26,279 bases of DNA from an uncultured Collinsella sp. (lineage in GTDB: Bacteria; Actinomycetota; Coriobacteriia; Coriobacteriales; Coriobacteriaceae): the NCBI GenBank assembly GCA_900548815.1, contig URLR01000026.1:1-26279 (forward strand). The letters run 5' to 3'. The notes under the pieces are model-generated. The model was not told the origin of the DNA. It made no database searches and saw only the letters and a program-made list of their open reading frames with translations. Of this stretch, positions 1-7,177 are shown piece by piece. Positions within the stretch are counted from its first letter, which is position 1. Each line of letters begins with the position of its first letter. The position numbers and the translations under genes were made by a program.

Positions 1-40
1 AGCCTTATCGTCGGCAGCGTCAGATGTGTATAAGAGACAG
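1..40 (+). other. Illumina Nextera (Tn5) adapter contamination at contig end
   Basis: Bases 8-40 match the 33-base Nextera read-1 transposase adapter exactly as I remember it. They end in the 19-base Tn5 mosaic end AGATGTGTATAAGAGACAG at 22-40. Bases 1-7 (AGCCTTA) fit the last seven bases of a Nextera i5 index (S521, GAGCCTTA, from memory). This is a library artefact and not chromosome. It supplies the false C-terminal residues LSLIHI to the minus-strand glf frame and a false N-terminus MYKRQ to a plus-strand frame. Genomic sequence starts at 41. Confidence 0.97.
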
Positions 41-592
41 GTAGTTGTTATCGTAGGTAAAGCGGCAGGGGAGGCGCTTTATGATGCTCGCGGGCAGGTC
101 CTTGCAGTCGCGGCCCCACTGCTTCTCGGTGTAGCCCTTCACGAGCGTCTCGAAGATGTCGCGGCCGACGAGCGACAGCGCCTGCTCCTCGAGGTTTGTC
201 GGCTCTCCGATGTTCTCGGCGGCCACCTGCTCGGCAATCTTGGCCTTGGCGTCCGCCGGCGTGACGACGCCCGGCCACATCTTGGCGAAGGTGTTCATGT
301 TGAAGGGCATGTTGTACATGTTGCCGTGGAAGTTGGCGACCGGCGAGTTGACGTAGTTGTTGAACTCGGCGAAGCGGTTGACGTAGCCCCAGACGTCCTT
401 CATGGAGGTGTGGAAGATGTGCGCGCCGTAGCGGTGGACTTGGATGCCCTCGACGTCCTCGGTGTAGACGTTGCCGGCGATGTGGTCGCGGCGGTCGATG
501 ACCAGGACCGACTTGCCGGCGCGCTTGGCGGCATTGGCGAAGACGGCGCCCGAAAGGCCGGCACCGACGACGAGGTAATCGTACTGGGACAT
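41..592 (-). CDS. glf: UDP-galactopyranose mutase, 3' end cut off by the contig end
   Basis: This flavoenzyme converts UDP-galactopyranose to UDP-galactofuranose for cell-surface glycans. The visible 184 residues start with the dinucleotide-binding motif VVGAGLSG (residues 8-15), followed by the acidic end of strand 2 and the FAD-contact stretch DRRDHIAGN (33-41). The Glf-typical YGAHIFHTS lies at 55-63, and EKQWGRD and FTYDNNY follow near the break. The family is about 370 residues long, so roughly half is missing. The loss is caused by the adapter at 1-40; it is not a biological truncation. The ATG at 592 is preceded by AAAGGAG at good spacing. The gene lies downstream of aroQ on the same strand, with an inverted repeat between them, so it may be a separate transcription unit for envelope sugar synthesis. 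The identification is firm; the position in the operon is uncertain. Confidence 0.95.
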
Positions 593-636
593 GGATATGC
601 TCCTTTGTATGTCGATTGGACAGTTACTTTAGTTTA

Positions 637-665
637 GGGACAAACATATCTGATGTCTTTGTCCC
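637..665. repeat. inverted repeat GGGACAAA / TTTGTCCC between aroQ and glf
   Basis: Perfect 8-bp arms lie at 637-644 and 658-665 around a 13-base loop, six bases after the aroQ stop codon. On the minus strand the hairpin is not followed by a T-run, so it is a poor intrinsic terminator. It may be a transcript 3'-end hairpin, a protein-binding palindrome or a dispersed intergenic repeat. It shares the word GGGACA with the repeat on the other side of aroQ. Confidence 0.6.
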
Positions 666-670
666 AGGGA

Positions 671-1108
671 TTAGTGTAGCAGATGCTCTTTCAACAGCTC
701 TAGCGCATGTGCATATCCCTGCAGGCCCTCGCCGGTGATGGTGGCGAAGCAGGCTAGGCGGGCGTAGCTCACCTGGCGGAAGTCCTCGCGTGTTTCGACG
801 GCGCTGATATGGACCTCTACAGCCGGGATGGCGACGGCCTTGAGTGCGTCGAGGATCGCGACGCTCGTGTGCGTGTAGGCCGCCGGGTTGATGACGATGC
901 CGTCGACCTTGCCGTATGCCTCCTGGATCTTGTCGACGATGCTGCCCTCGTGGTTGGACTGGAAAACCTCGATCTCGTCGAAGCCCTGTGCGGCGCCCGC
1001 TTCCTGGCAGATCTGGACCAGACGGTCGTAGTTGTCGCTGCCATAGATGCCCGGCTCGCGAATGCCGAGCATGTTGAGGTTGGGGCCGTTGATGACGAGT
1101 GCTTTCAT
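671..1108 (-). CDS. aroQ: 3-dehydroquinate dehydratase, type II
   Basis: This enzyme catalyses step 3 of the shikimate pathway, the trans-dehydration of 3-dehydroquinate to 3-dehydroshikimate, as a cytosolic dodecamer in this family. The protein has 145 residues, the usual type II length. Visible family residues are NGPNLNMLG (8-16), the catalytic Tyr22 in PGIYGS, Asn74 in the INPAAYTHTS block, His80, the catalytic His100 in VEVHIS, and Arg107. I chose the ATG at 1108 because MKALVINGPN is the family's standard N-terminus and AAGGAAG lies 6 bases upstream. A longer in-frame extension upstream would run into aroE-aroK and has no family match. It is the last aro gene of the run, 64 bases after the fusion gene, with a 15-bp inverted repeat in that gap. 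Confidence 0.96.
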   Translation of the reverse strand: MKALVINGPNLNMLGIREPGIYGSDNYDRLVQICQEAGAAQGFDEIEVFQSNHEGSIVDKIQEAYGKVDGIVINPAAYTHTSVAILDALKAVAIPAVEVHISAVETREDFRQVSYARLACFATITGEGLQGYAHALELLKEHLLH

Positions 1109-1130
1109 GGTTGCTTCCTTTGCGGTTGGA

Positions 1131-1169
1131 AAGCCACCACAAAGGTGCCTGTCCCCTTTGTGGTGGCTT
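1131..1169. repeat. perfect 15-bp inverted repeat between aroE-aroK and aroQ
   Basis: The arms AAGCCACCACAAAGG (1131-1145) and CCTTTGTGGTGGCTT (1155-1169) are exact reverse complements around a 9-base loop. The hairpin begins three bases after the aroE-aroK stop codon and ends before the aroQ ribosome binding site. On the coding (minus) strand it is followed only by TCC and not a T-run, so termination is unlikely. An RNA stability or processing hairpin, or a dispersed REP-like element, fits better. Confidence 0.8.
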
Positions 1170-1172
1170 AGG

Positions 1173-2423
1173 TTAGAGAGCGGGTGGGAGGGTCTCGAGG
1201 AGGGCTTGGGCGGTGTTGGCGGCGCAGTCGCGTGAGTCGATGATGTAGTCGGCCCATGCGCGGTAGCGCGGCATGCGCTGCTCGGCCAGCTTGTCGATAC
1301 CGTCGCGGGCGGTGATGGGGCGTCCCTTGTGGGCGAGTTCGTCAAGCTTACGGTTGAGCATCACGATCTGGCTGTTCTGGTGCAGCAGCGGATAGTTCTC
1401 GTCCCTCGTGACCACGCCGCCGCCGGTGGAGAGCGCCAGGCCGCTGCGCTTGGAGATGTCGGCTAGCGCAGCCGTCTCCTGCTCGCGGAAGGCGGCCTCG
1501 CCGCGCTTGACGATAAAGTCGGCGCAGGGCATGCCGAGGCGCTCCTCGAGGGCGCGGTCCAGGTCGATGTGCTCGCGACCCGTGAGCAGGGCAATCTGCT
1601 CACCCACGCGGGTCTTGCCCGAGCCCGGCATGCCAATCAGGGCGATGTTTTGTTCTCGGCGTGACAAGCGCTCCGTTACGTCCAAGATGCGCTTGCGCGG
1701 GGTGACCTGGCCGGTATAGCGCTCAACGGCCTGTGCCGCTTGGGCCACGAGCATCAGCAGGCCACCGATGCAGGGGATGCCGCGGCGCTCGGCCTCGAGC
1801 ATGAGTCCCGTGCGGGCGGGGTTGTAGACAATGTCGATAACGCCTTCGAGCGCATCGAGCCCTTCGAGCGTGCAAGGCGCGTCGGGGCAGTGGGGGAACA
1901 TGCCGGCGGGCGTGCAGTTGACGAGCAGCGCGGCATCGGATTGCTGCGCGATGTTGTCGTAGTTGACCTCGCTCGTGCGACCCACAGGCACAACGATGGC
2001 GCCCAGGTCTCCTAGCACCAAACTTGCCGTGGTGCCGGCACCGCCGGTGGCGCCGAGCACGAGGGCCTTCTTACCGGCAACCTCAACGCCCAGCTCCTCG
2101 ACCAAGCACTGAAAACCGAAGTAGTCGGTGTTGTCGCCGCGCAGACGGCCGTCGGCCAGGCGCGTGATGGTGTTGACGTTACCCATGCGCTCGGCGAGCG
2201 GGCTCAGCTCGTCCAGGTACTCCATGACAGCGCGCTTGTAGGGGATGGTCACGTTGGTACCTTCCCACTCGTCGCCCGTCATAAAGGCCGCGAGATCCTC
2301 GGGCTCGCGCTCAAAACGCACGTACGCGAGCCCTGCGAGCTCCTTGTAGATGGTCGGGGTGTAGCTGTGGCCCAGCACGCGGCCCAGCACGCCATAGGGG
2401 CGGGTTGCGGCGGTATCGGTCAT
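1173..2423 (-). CDS. aroE-aroK: bifunctional shikimate dehydrogenase / shikimate kinase fusion
   Basis: One 416-residue protein carries steps 4 and 5 of the shikimate pathway: NADPH reduction of 3-dehydroshikimate, then ATP phosphorylation of shikimate. The AroE half (about 1-250) shows GVLGRVLGHSYTP (11-23, shikimate binding), NVTIPYK with catalytic Lys63, NTD with Asp100, and the nucleotide loop GATGGAG (124-130). The AroK half (about 258-416) shows Walker A GMPGSGKT (264-271), DLD (287-289), FREQE with Arg313, STGGG (332-336), and the lid Arg368 in KGRP. Both catalytic sets look intact. HSYTP replaces the common HSxSP. The ATG at 2423 directly follows the pheA stop codon, and its GGAGGT ribosome binding site lies inside the pheA end, so the two are probably translationally coupled. 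No stop or frameshift separates the halves. Confidence 0.95.
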   Translation of the reverse strand: MTDTAATRPYGVLGRVLGHSYTPTIYKELAGLAYVRFEREPEDLAAFMTGDEWEGTNVTIPYKRAVMEYLDELSPLAERMGNVNTITRLADGRLRGDNTDYFGFQCLVEELGVEVAGKKALVLGATGGAGTTASLVLGDLGAIVVPVGRTSEVNYDNIAQQSDAALLVNCTPAGMFPHCPDAPCTLEGLDALEGVIDIVYNPARTGLMLEAERRGIPCIGGLLMLVAQAAQAVERYTGQVTPRKRILDVTERLSRREQNIALIGMPGSGKTRVGEQIALLTGREHIDLDRALEERLGMPCADFIVKRGEAAFREQETAALADISKRSGLALSTGGGVVTRDENYPLLHQNSQIVMLNRKLDELAHKGRPITARDGIDKLAEQRMPRYRAWADYIIDSRDCAANTAQALLETLPPAL

Positions 2424-3569
2424 CTAGAGCACCTCCGTGTAGCTGCCAAAGTAGGTGAAGCTCTCGCACACGTCGTCGATGGAATCGAGCAAGTCGTCGA
2501 GGGCCTTGCTGCCAAAGGGGCAGTCCAGATCAAAGTAGAACATAAACTCAAAGTTGTGCCCGGGGATAGGGCGGCTCTCGAGCTTGATAAGGTTGATATT
2601 GAGCGCGTAGAAGCGCTCGAGTACGCGATAGAGCGCACCCGGCTCGTTGGCCGTGGTGATCATGAGCGAGGTACGGTTGGCGCCGGGGTAGACGCGCGGT
2701 TCGCGGCTGATGACGACAAAGCGCGTGTAGTTGTTGTCCGAGTCCTGGATGTTGGGCTCCAGCACCTCCAGGCCATAGAGTGCCGCACAGCTGCGCGAGG
2801 CGATGGCGGCGACGTCGGTGCGGCCGGAATTGGCGACCATCTCGGCCGACATAGCCGTGTTGGGGTACTTGGTGGCGTGCAGACCGTGCGCCTCGATAAA
2901 GCTAGCGCACTGCGCGATGGCCTGACCGTGGCTGTAGACCTCGCGTATGTCCGCGAGCTTGGTGCCGGGCTTGACGAGCAAGTTGTGGTCGATCTTGAGG
3001 CGAAGCGAGCGCACGATGTGGAAGTCGAACTGGGCGAGCAGGTCGTAGACGGCGTTGACCGAGCCGGCGGTGGAGTTCTCGATGGGCAGCACGCCAAACT
3101 CGCAGAAGCCGTCGCGTACGGCGCGCATGACGCCCTCGAAGGTCTCGAAGAACGCGATATCGGGCACGTCGAAGAGCTTGCACGCGGCGATCTGGCTGTA
3201 GGCGCCTTCGACGCCCTGGCAGGCGACGGTGGCCGTCTGGGGGAAGGGTGTGTCAAAGGCTGCGGCCGTGGCATGGGCCTTTTGCGACACCGTGATGCCC
3301 TTGAGCTCGTTGATGTAGCGCTGCTGCTCGACCTTGCTCATGCTCATGAGGAGACGGAACAGGGCGATGGTCTGTGCCTCGTAGCGCTCGGGCGCGCGGC
3401 TGGCGAGGTTGTTGAGCTTGGAGCGCTCGCGGGCGGGGTCGAAGACGGCCTTGCCCATCTCGATTTTTGACTTGGCGACCTCGGTGGCAATGTCCATGCG
3501 CTCGACAAAGCTGTTGAGGAGCGTGGTGTCGATGCCATCGATGGCCTGGCGGATGTCAGCAAGGTCCAT
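2424..3569 (-). CDS. pheA: bifunctional chorismate mutase / prephenate dehydratase (P-protein) with ACT domain
   Basis: This protein converts chorismate to prephenate and then to phenylpyruvate, the committed path to phenylalanine. The 381 residues contain an AroQ-type chorismate mutase helix domain (about 1-88, with IRQAIDGID and the DPARER stretch), a prephenate dehydratase domain (about 112-288, ending with the catalytic NNYTRF at 279-284), and a C-terminal ACT domain (about 300-378) with NEPGALYRVL and ESRP (331-334), the known phenylalanine-binding motif. Feedback inhibition by Phe is therefore expected. I chose the ATG at 3569 because it starts the mutase domain exactly and has AAAGGGG upstream. 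Longer upstream extensions overlap aroC and do not resemble the family. It is the only visible chorismate mutase, so TyrA presumably depends on it for prephenate. Confidence 0.95.
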   Translation of the reverse strand: MDLADIRQAIDGIDTTLLNSFVERMDIATEVAKSKIEMGKAVFDPARERSKLNNLASRAPERYEAQTIALFRLLMSMSKVEQQRYINELKGITVSQKAHATAAAFDTPFPQTATVACQGVEGAYSQIAACKLFDVPDIAFFETFEGVMRAVRDGFCEFGVLPIENSTAGSVNAVYDLLAQFDFHIVRSLRLKIDHNLLVKPGTKLADIREVYSHGQAIAQCASFIEAHGLHATKYPNTAMSAEMVANSGRTDVAAIASRSCAALYGLEVLEPNIQDSDNNYTRFVVISREPRVYPGANRTSLMITTANEPGALYRVLERFYALNINLIKLESRPIPGHNFEFMFYFDLDCPFGSKALDDLLDSIDDVCESFTYFGSYTEVL

Positions 3570-3591
3570 GGAGGCCCCTTTCACGTAACGG

Positions 3592-3612
3592 CTGAGTTGG
3601 CAGGCAACCCAG
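3592..3612. repeat. small intercistronic hairpin between aroC and pheA
   Basis: On the minus strand, CTGGGTTG and CAACTCAG form an 8-bp stem with one G-T pair around a 5-base loop in the 53-base gap. No T-run follows. It may modulate mRNA stability within the operon or be a chance occurrence. Confidence 0.35.
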
Positions 3613-3622
3613 GTGAGTCGGG

Positions 3623-4720
3623 TTAGAGCTGGGCGGCGTCCTCGAGGAGAGCGTCCCAGATGGCGAGGGCGGCGGCTGCTTCGGCTACGGGGACGGCTCG
3701 GGGGACGATGCAGGGATCGTGGCGGCCGTGGATCGAGAGCTCGGCATTTTCCATGGCGTCCATGTCTACGGTCTGCTGCTCGCGGCCAATCGAGGGCGTT
3801 GGCTTTACGGCCATGCGCCACATGACGGGCGCGCCGGTCGAAATACCGCCCAGGATGCCGCCGGCGTTGTTGGACTCAACCTCGATCTCGCCGGTCTCGG
3901 CGTCGATGCGATACGGATCGTTGTTCTCGCTGCCGCGCATGGCGGCCACGGCAAAGCCCATGCCAAACTCCACGCCCTTTACGGCGGGAATGCCAAACGC
4001 GATTTGCGCGATGCGGTTCTCGATGCCGTCGAACATGGGGTCGCCGATGCCCGCGGGAAGCCCGTAAATGCCGCACTCCACGATGCCGCCGATGCTGTCG
4101 AGCTCGTCGCGCGCGGCAAGAATCTCCTCGCGCATGCGGCCGGCTGCGGCGGCGTCAATGCACGGCAGATCGTTCGTAAGGATCGCCTTGCGGTCGGCCT
4201 CGCGATAGACCATATCGTCCATCGGCAGGTCGGAGATGCCGCCGATCTGCGCGACGTGCGCCATGACCTGAATGCCGCGGGCCTCAAGTGCCTGCAGCGC
4301 AATGCCGCCGGCGATGCATAAGGGGGCCGTTAGGCGGCCGGAAAAATGCCCGCCACCAGCGACATCGTGCATGTTGTGATACTTCACGCGCGCAGGGAAG
4401 TCCGCATGTCCGGGACGGGGCTTGCGGCGCAGCTCGGAGTAATCATTGGAGCGCGTGTTGGTGTTCTCGATAATCGCGGCGATGGGCGCGCCGGTGGTAT
4501 GTCCATCGATCACACCGGCGATGATATGCGCGGCGTCGGCCTCGCGGCGTTTGGTTGCGGTCTCGTCGCGGCCGGGGGCGCGACGGTCGAGGAAGACCTG
4601 CAGCTTCTCCTGGTCCACGGCGATGCCCGCCGGGATGCCATCGAGCGAGCAGCCGATAGCGGGGGAGTGCGATTGGCCGAAGATGCTTAAGTGCAAGACG
4701 TTGCCAAAGATCGAGGACAT
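3623..4720 (-). CDS. aroC: chorismate synthase
   Basis: This is the last common step: anti-1,4-elimination of phosphate from EPSP to give chorismate, needing reduced FMN. The protein has 365 residues, normal for the family. It shows the N-terminal block FGQSHSPAIGCSLDG (14-28, catalytic His18), the RPGHADFPARVKYHN stretch, the GGGHFSGRLTAP block, the AGGILGGISTGAP block, and KPTPSIGREQQTVD near the C-terminus. In the first block Gln and Ser replace the more usual Glu/Asp and Gly of the family signature. The ATG at 4720 sits one base from the aroA stop codon, and its GAGGAGGAA ribosome binding site lies within the aroA end, so coupling is likely. Confidence 0.96.
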   Translation of the reverse strand: MSSIFGNVLHLSIFGQSHSPAIGCSLDGIPAGIAVDQEKLQVFLDRRAPGRDETATKRREADAAHIIAGVIDGHTTGAPIAAIIENTNTRSNDYSELRRKPRPGHADFPARVKYHNMHDVAGGGHFSGRLTAPLCIAGGIALQALEARGIQVMAHVAQIGGISDLPMDDMVYREADRKAILTNDLPCIDAAAAGRMREEILAARDELDSIGGIVECGIYGLPAGIGDPMFDGIENRIAQIAFGIPAVKGVEFGMGFAVAAMRGSENNDPYRIDAETGEIEVESNNAGGILGGISTGAPVMWRMAVKPTPSIGREQQTVDMDAMENAELSIHGRHDPCIVPRAVPVAEAAAALAIWDALLEDAAQL

Positions 4721-4721
4721 G

Positions 4722-6041
4722 CTATTCCTCCTCGAGTGTGACCTTGCCGCCCAGCAGGCGGTAGTGGTCGAAAAAATCGGGATAGGACTTGTTGACGGCC
4801 TCGGCGCCGTGGATCACGACCTCGCCGGTGGCACGGCTCGCGGCGATGGCGGCCATCATGGCGATGCGGTGGTCGTTGTGCGAATCGACCTCGCCGCCGG
4901 TAAAGGCATCGACGCCCTTGATGATGAGGTCGTCGCCGGCAATACGCACCTGCGCGCCCAGCGCGGTGAGCTCGCGGGTGGTGGTGGCCAGGCGGTCGGA
5001 TTCCTTGATACGCAGGCGGGCGCAATCGCGGATAAAGGTGCGGCCCTGTGCCAGCGAGGCCACGGCCGAGATAACGGGCACCAGGTCGGGAATGTCGTGG
5101 GCGCTCATCTCAAAGCCGGCGAGCTTGTCGGACTGCACGGTGGCGGCGTTGGTGGAGCGCACGATGCGGGCGCCAAAGCGCGAAAGCGCGGCAAGCACGT
5201 TGCGGTCGCCCTGTGCGGAGCTCAGGGACACGCCCTCGACGGTGATGGGGTCGGTGCCGATAGCGCCGGCACACAGCCAAAAGGCAGCGTTGGACCAGTC
5301 GCCCTCGACGGCCACGCTGCCGGGCGTGCGGTACGAGCCGCTGCTCACGCGGAAGTTCGTGACCTCGGGCTGGCCGTCCTTGGCCGGAATGCGCTCGACG
5401 TTGACCTCAACGCCAAAGGCCTTCATGGCCTGGATCGTTAGGTTGATGTAGGGGCGGCTCTCAATGAGGCCAGTCACCTGCACACAGGAGGGCTGGGCGA
5501 GCAACGGGGCTGCCAGCAGCAGGCCCGAGATGTACTGCGAGCTTACGTTGCCCGGCAGCACAAAGGTGCCCGGGCGCATGCGTCCGCTTGTCTTGAGCGG
5601 AAAACCGCCCAGACCCTGTAGGTCGCAGCCGGCGGCAATGATCTCGTCCGAGAGCGGGGACAGCGGGCGTGCGCCTAGGCGGCCCTGTCCCACAAAGGTT
5701 GCCTCTGCCCCCAGCGCGCAGGCGACGGGCAGCATAAAGCGGAGCGTGGAGCCGCTCTCGCCGCAGTCGAGCGTGCCGCCGGCAAGGGCCTTGAGCAGGC
5801 CGAACTCAATGCTCTTCATGGTGGGGTGGACCTGGAAGCCGTCCTCGACGGTCTCGATGCGGGCGCCGAGCGCCGTGAGGCAGCGGACCGTGGCCTCAAT
5901 ATCGGCGCAGGTGGTGTTGCAGGTCACATGCGTCTCTCCGTTGGCAAGGGCAGCGCAGATGATGAGACGGTGCGCCATCGACTTGGACGCGATGGCGGGA
6001 ACGGTGCCCTTAAGCGGGGACGGGGTGATGCGGGCTAGCAT
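4722..6041 (-). CDS. aroA: 3-phosphoshikimate 1-carboxyvinyltransferase (EPSP synthase)
   Basis: This is step 6: transfer of the enolpyruvyl group of PEP to shikimate-3-phosphate. The 439 residues fit the family. Visible motifs are SKSMAHR (19-25, substrate Lys20), CGESGSTLRF (93-102, the PEP and glyphosate loop), the DLVPVISAVA block with the catalytic Asp, RIKESDRL, and DHRIAM near the C-terminus. The loop differs from the E. coli NAGTAMRP form; glyphosate sensitivity cannot be read safely from this. The ATG at 6041 overlaps the aroB stop by 7 bases and has AAGGGAG about 10 bases upstream. Confidence 0.96.
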   Translation of the reverse strand: MLARITPSPLKGTVPAIASKSMAHRLIICAALANGETHVTCNTTCADIEATVRCLTALGARIETVEDGFQVHPTMKSIEFGLLKALAGGTLDCGESGSTLRFMLPVACALGAEATFVGQGRLGARPLSPLSDEIIAAGCDLQGLGGFPLKTSGRMRPGTFVLPGNVSSQYISGLLLAAPLLAQPSCVQVTGLIESRPYINLTIQAMKAFGVEVNVERIPAKDGQPEVTNFRVSSGSYRTPGSVAVEGDWSNAAFWLCAGAIGTDPITVEGVSLSSAQGDRNVLAALSRFGARIVRSTNAATVQSDKLAGFEMSAHDIPDLVPVISAVASLAQGRTFIRDCARLRIKESDRLATTTRELTALGAQVRIAGDDLIIKGVDAFTGGEVDSHNDHRIAMMAAIAASRATGEVVIHGAEAVNKSYPDFFDHYRLLGGKVTLEEE

Positions 6042-7141
6042 GCGGATGCGTCTCCCTTCTGGCCGAGGCCTTCGGCAATGAGTTCGTGGAAAGTGGAAAG
6101 CGGCGTGCGGTCGATGCTGCAGCGGCCAATGCCGTGTGGAATCACCAGGTCGATGGTGTCGCCCGCGCGCTTCTTGTCGTGGAGCGCCTCGGCAAAGACG
6201 GCATCGGCATCTAGGTCGCAGCGGGTCTTGAGGCCATGGCGGGCGCAGAGCTCCTCAATACGACCGGGCAGTGCGGCATCGCAAACGCCGTGCAGGGCCG
6301 CTGCGCGCGTGATGATGCCCATGCCGATTGACACGCAGTTGCCGTGTCCGAGCTCAAAGTGCTCGCAGGCCTCAACGGCGTGTCCGGCACTGTGTCCAAA
6401 GTTGAGGAGCTTGCGCTGGTTGGTTTCGCGCTCGTCGGCGACGACCACGGCGCGCTTGATGTCGATGTTGCGGGCGATGATGAGCGCTACGCGGGTCACA
6501 TCGTGGTTGAGTAGCTCCAGCGTGAGCGGGGTCTTCTCCAACTCGGCGAAAAGCTCCGGGTCGGCGATCACGGCGTGCTTGACGACCTCGCCGCAGCCGT
6601 CGGCGAACTGCTCGGGCGTGAGGGTGGCCAGGCACCCCACGTCGGCGATAACCACGCTCGGCTGCCAAAAGGCGCCGGCCAAGTTCTTGCCGGCAGCCAG
6701 GTCGATGGCGGTCTTGCCGCCCACCGAGGAATCCACCATGGCGAGCAGGCTCGTCGGGATCTGCACAAACTTGCAGCCGCGCATGTAGGTGGCAGCGACA
6801 AAGCCCGCCACGTCGCCCACGACGCCGCCGCCAAGTGCCACGATCACGTCGGAGCGCGAAAGCTCGTGCTCGGCCACAAACTCCAAAATGGCAACATAGG
6901 TTTCGGCGCGCTTATGGGCCTCGCCGGCCTCGAAGGTGCAGATGCTCACCTCGTAGCCTGACGCCTCCAGGCTCTGCTTAACGGGCATCTGGTAGAGGGG
7001 ACCTACGTTGGTGTCCGTCACGATGACGGCCTTGGTGCCGCCGGCAGTGGCGCGCACGAGCGGTCCCGCCTGCTCCAGCAAAAACGTGCCAACATGCACC
7101 TGGTAGGGGCGTGCAGTGTCGATATCGATGGTAATCGCCAT
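6035..7141 (-). CDS. aroB: 3-dehydroquinate synthase
   Basis: This is step 2: the NAD- and metal-dependent cyclisation of DAHP to 3-dehydroquinate. The 368 residues match the family length. Visible motifs are LGGGVVGDVAGFVA (103-116, NAD binding) and PTSLLAMVDSSVGGKT (129-144). The three expected metal ligands are Glu185 (GEVVKHA), His250 (LNFGHSAGH) and His266 (GHGNCVS). The start ATG at 7141 has AAAGGA upstream. The 3' end overlaps aroA by 7 bases, and tyrA lies 36 bases upstream. Confidence 0.97.
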   Translation of the reverse strand: MAITIDIDTARPYQVHVGTFLLEQAGPLVRATAGGTKAVIVTDTNVGPLYQMPVKQSLEASGYEVSICTFEAGEAHKRAETYVAILEFVAEHELSRSDVIVALGGGVVGDVAGFVAATYMRGCKFVQIPTSLLAMVDSSVGGKTAIDLAAGKNLAGAFWQPSVVIADVGCLATLTPEQFADGCGEVVKHAVIADPELFAELEKTPLTLELLNHDVTRVALIIARNIDIKRAVVVADERETNQRKLLNFGHSAGHAVEACEHFELGHGNCVSIGMGIITRAAALHGVCDAALPGRIEELCARHGLKTRCDLDADAVFAEALHDKKRAGDTIDLVIPHGIGRCSIDRTPLSTFHELIAEGLGQKGDASAC

Positions 7142-7177
7142 AAGCTTCGGTCCTTTCGACCTGGCGTGATAGGTGGT

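Noticed and set aside
26..637. Plus-strand open frame beginning MYKRQ opposite glf
   Set aside because: It begins in the sequencing adapter and runs antisense to a well-supported gene.
1109..1345. N-terminal extension of aroQ to give a 224-residue protein
   Set aside because: The extra residues overlap aroE-aroK out of frame, and the standard type II N-terminus with ribosome binding site begins at 1108.
2367..3470. Plus-strand open frame of 367 codons antisense to pheA
   Set aside because: Same GC shadow effect, with no ribosome binding site or family motif.
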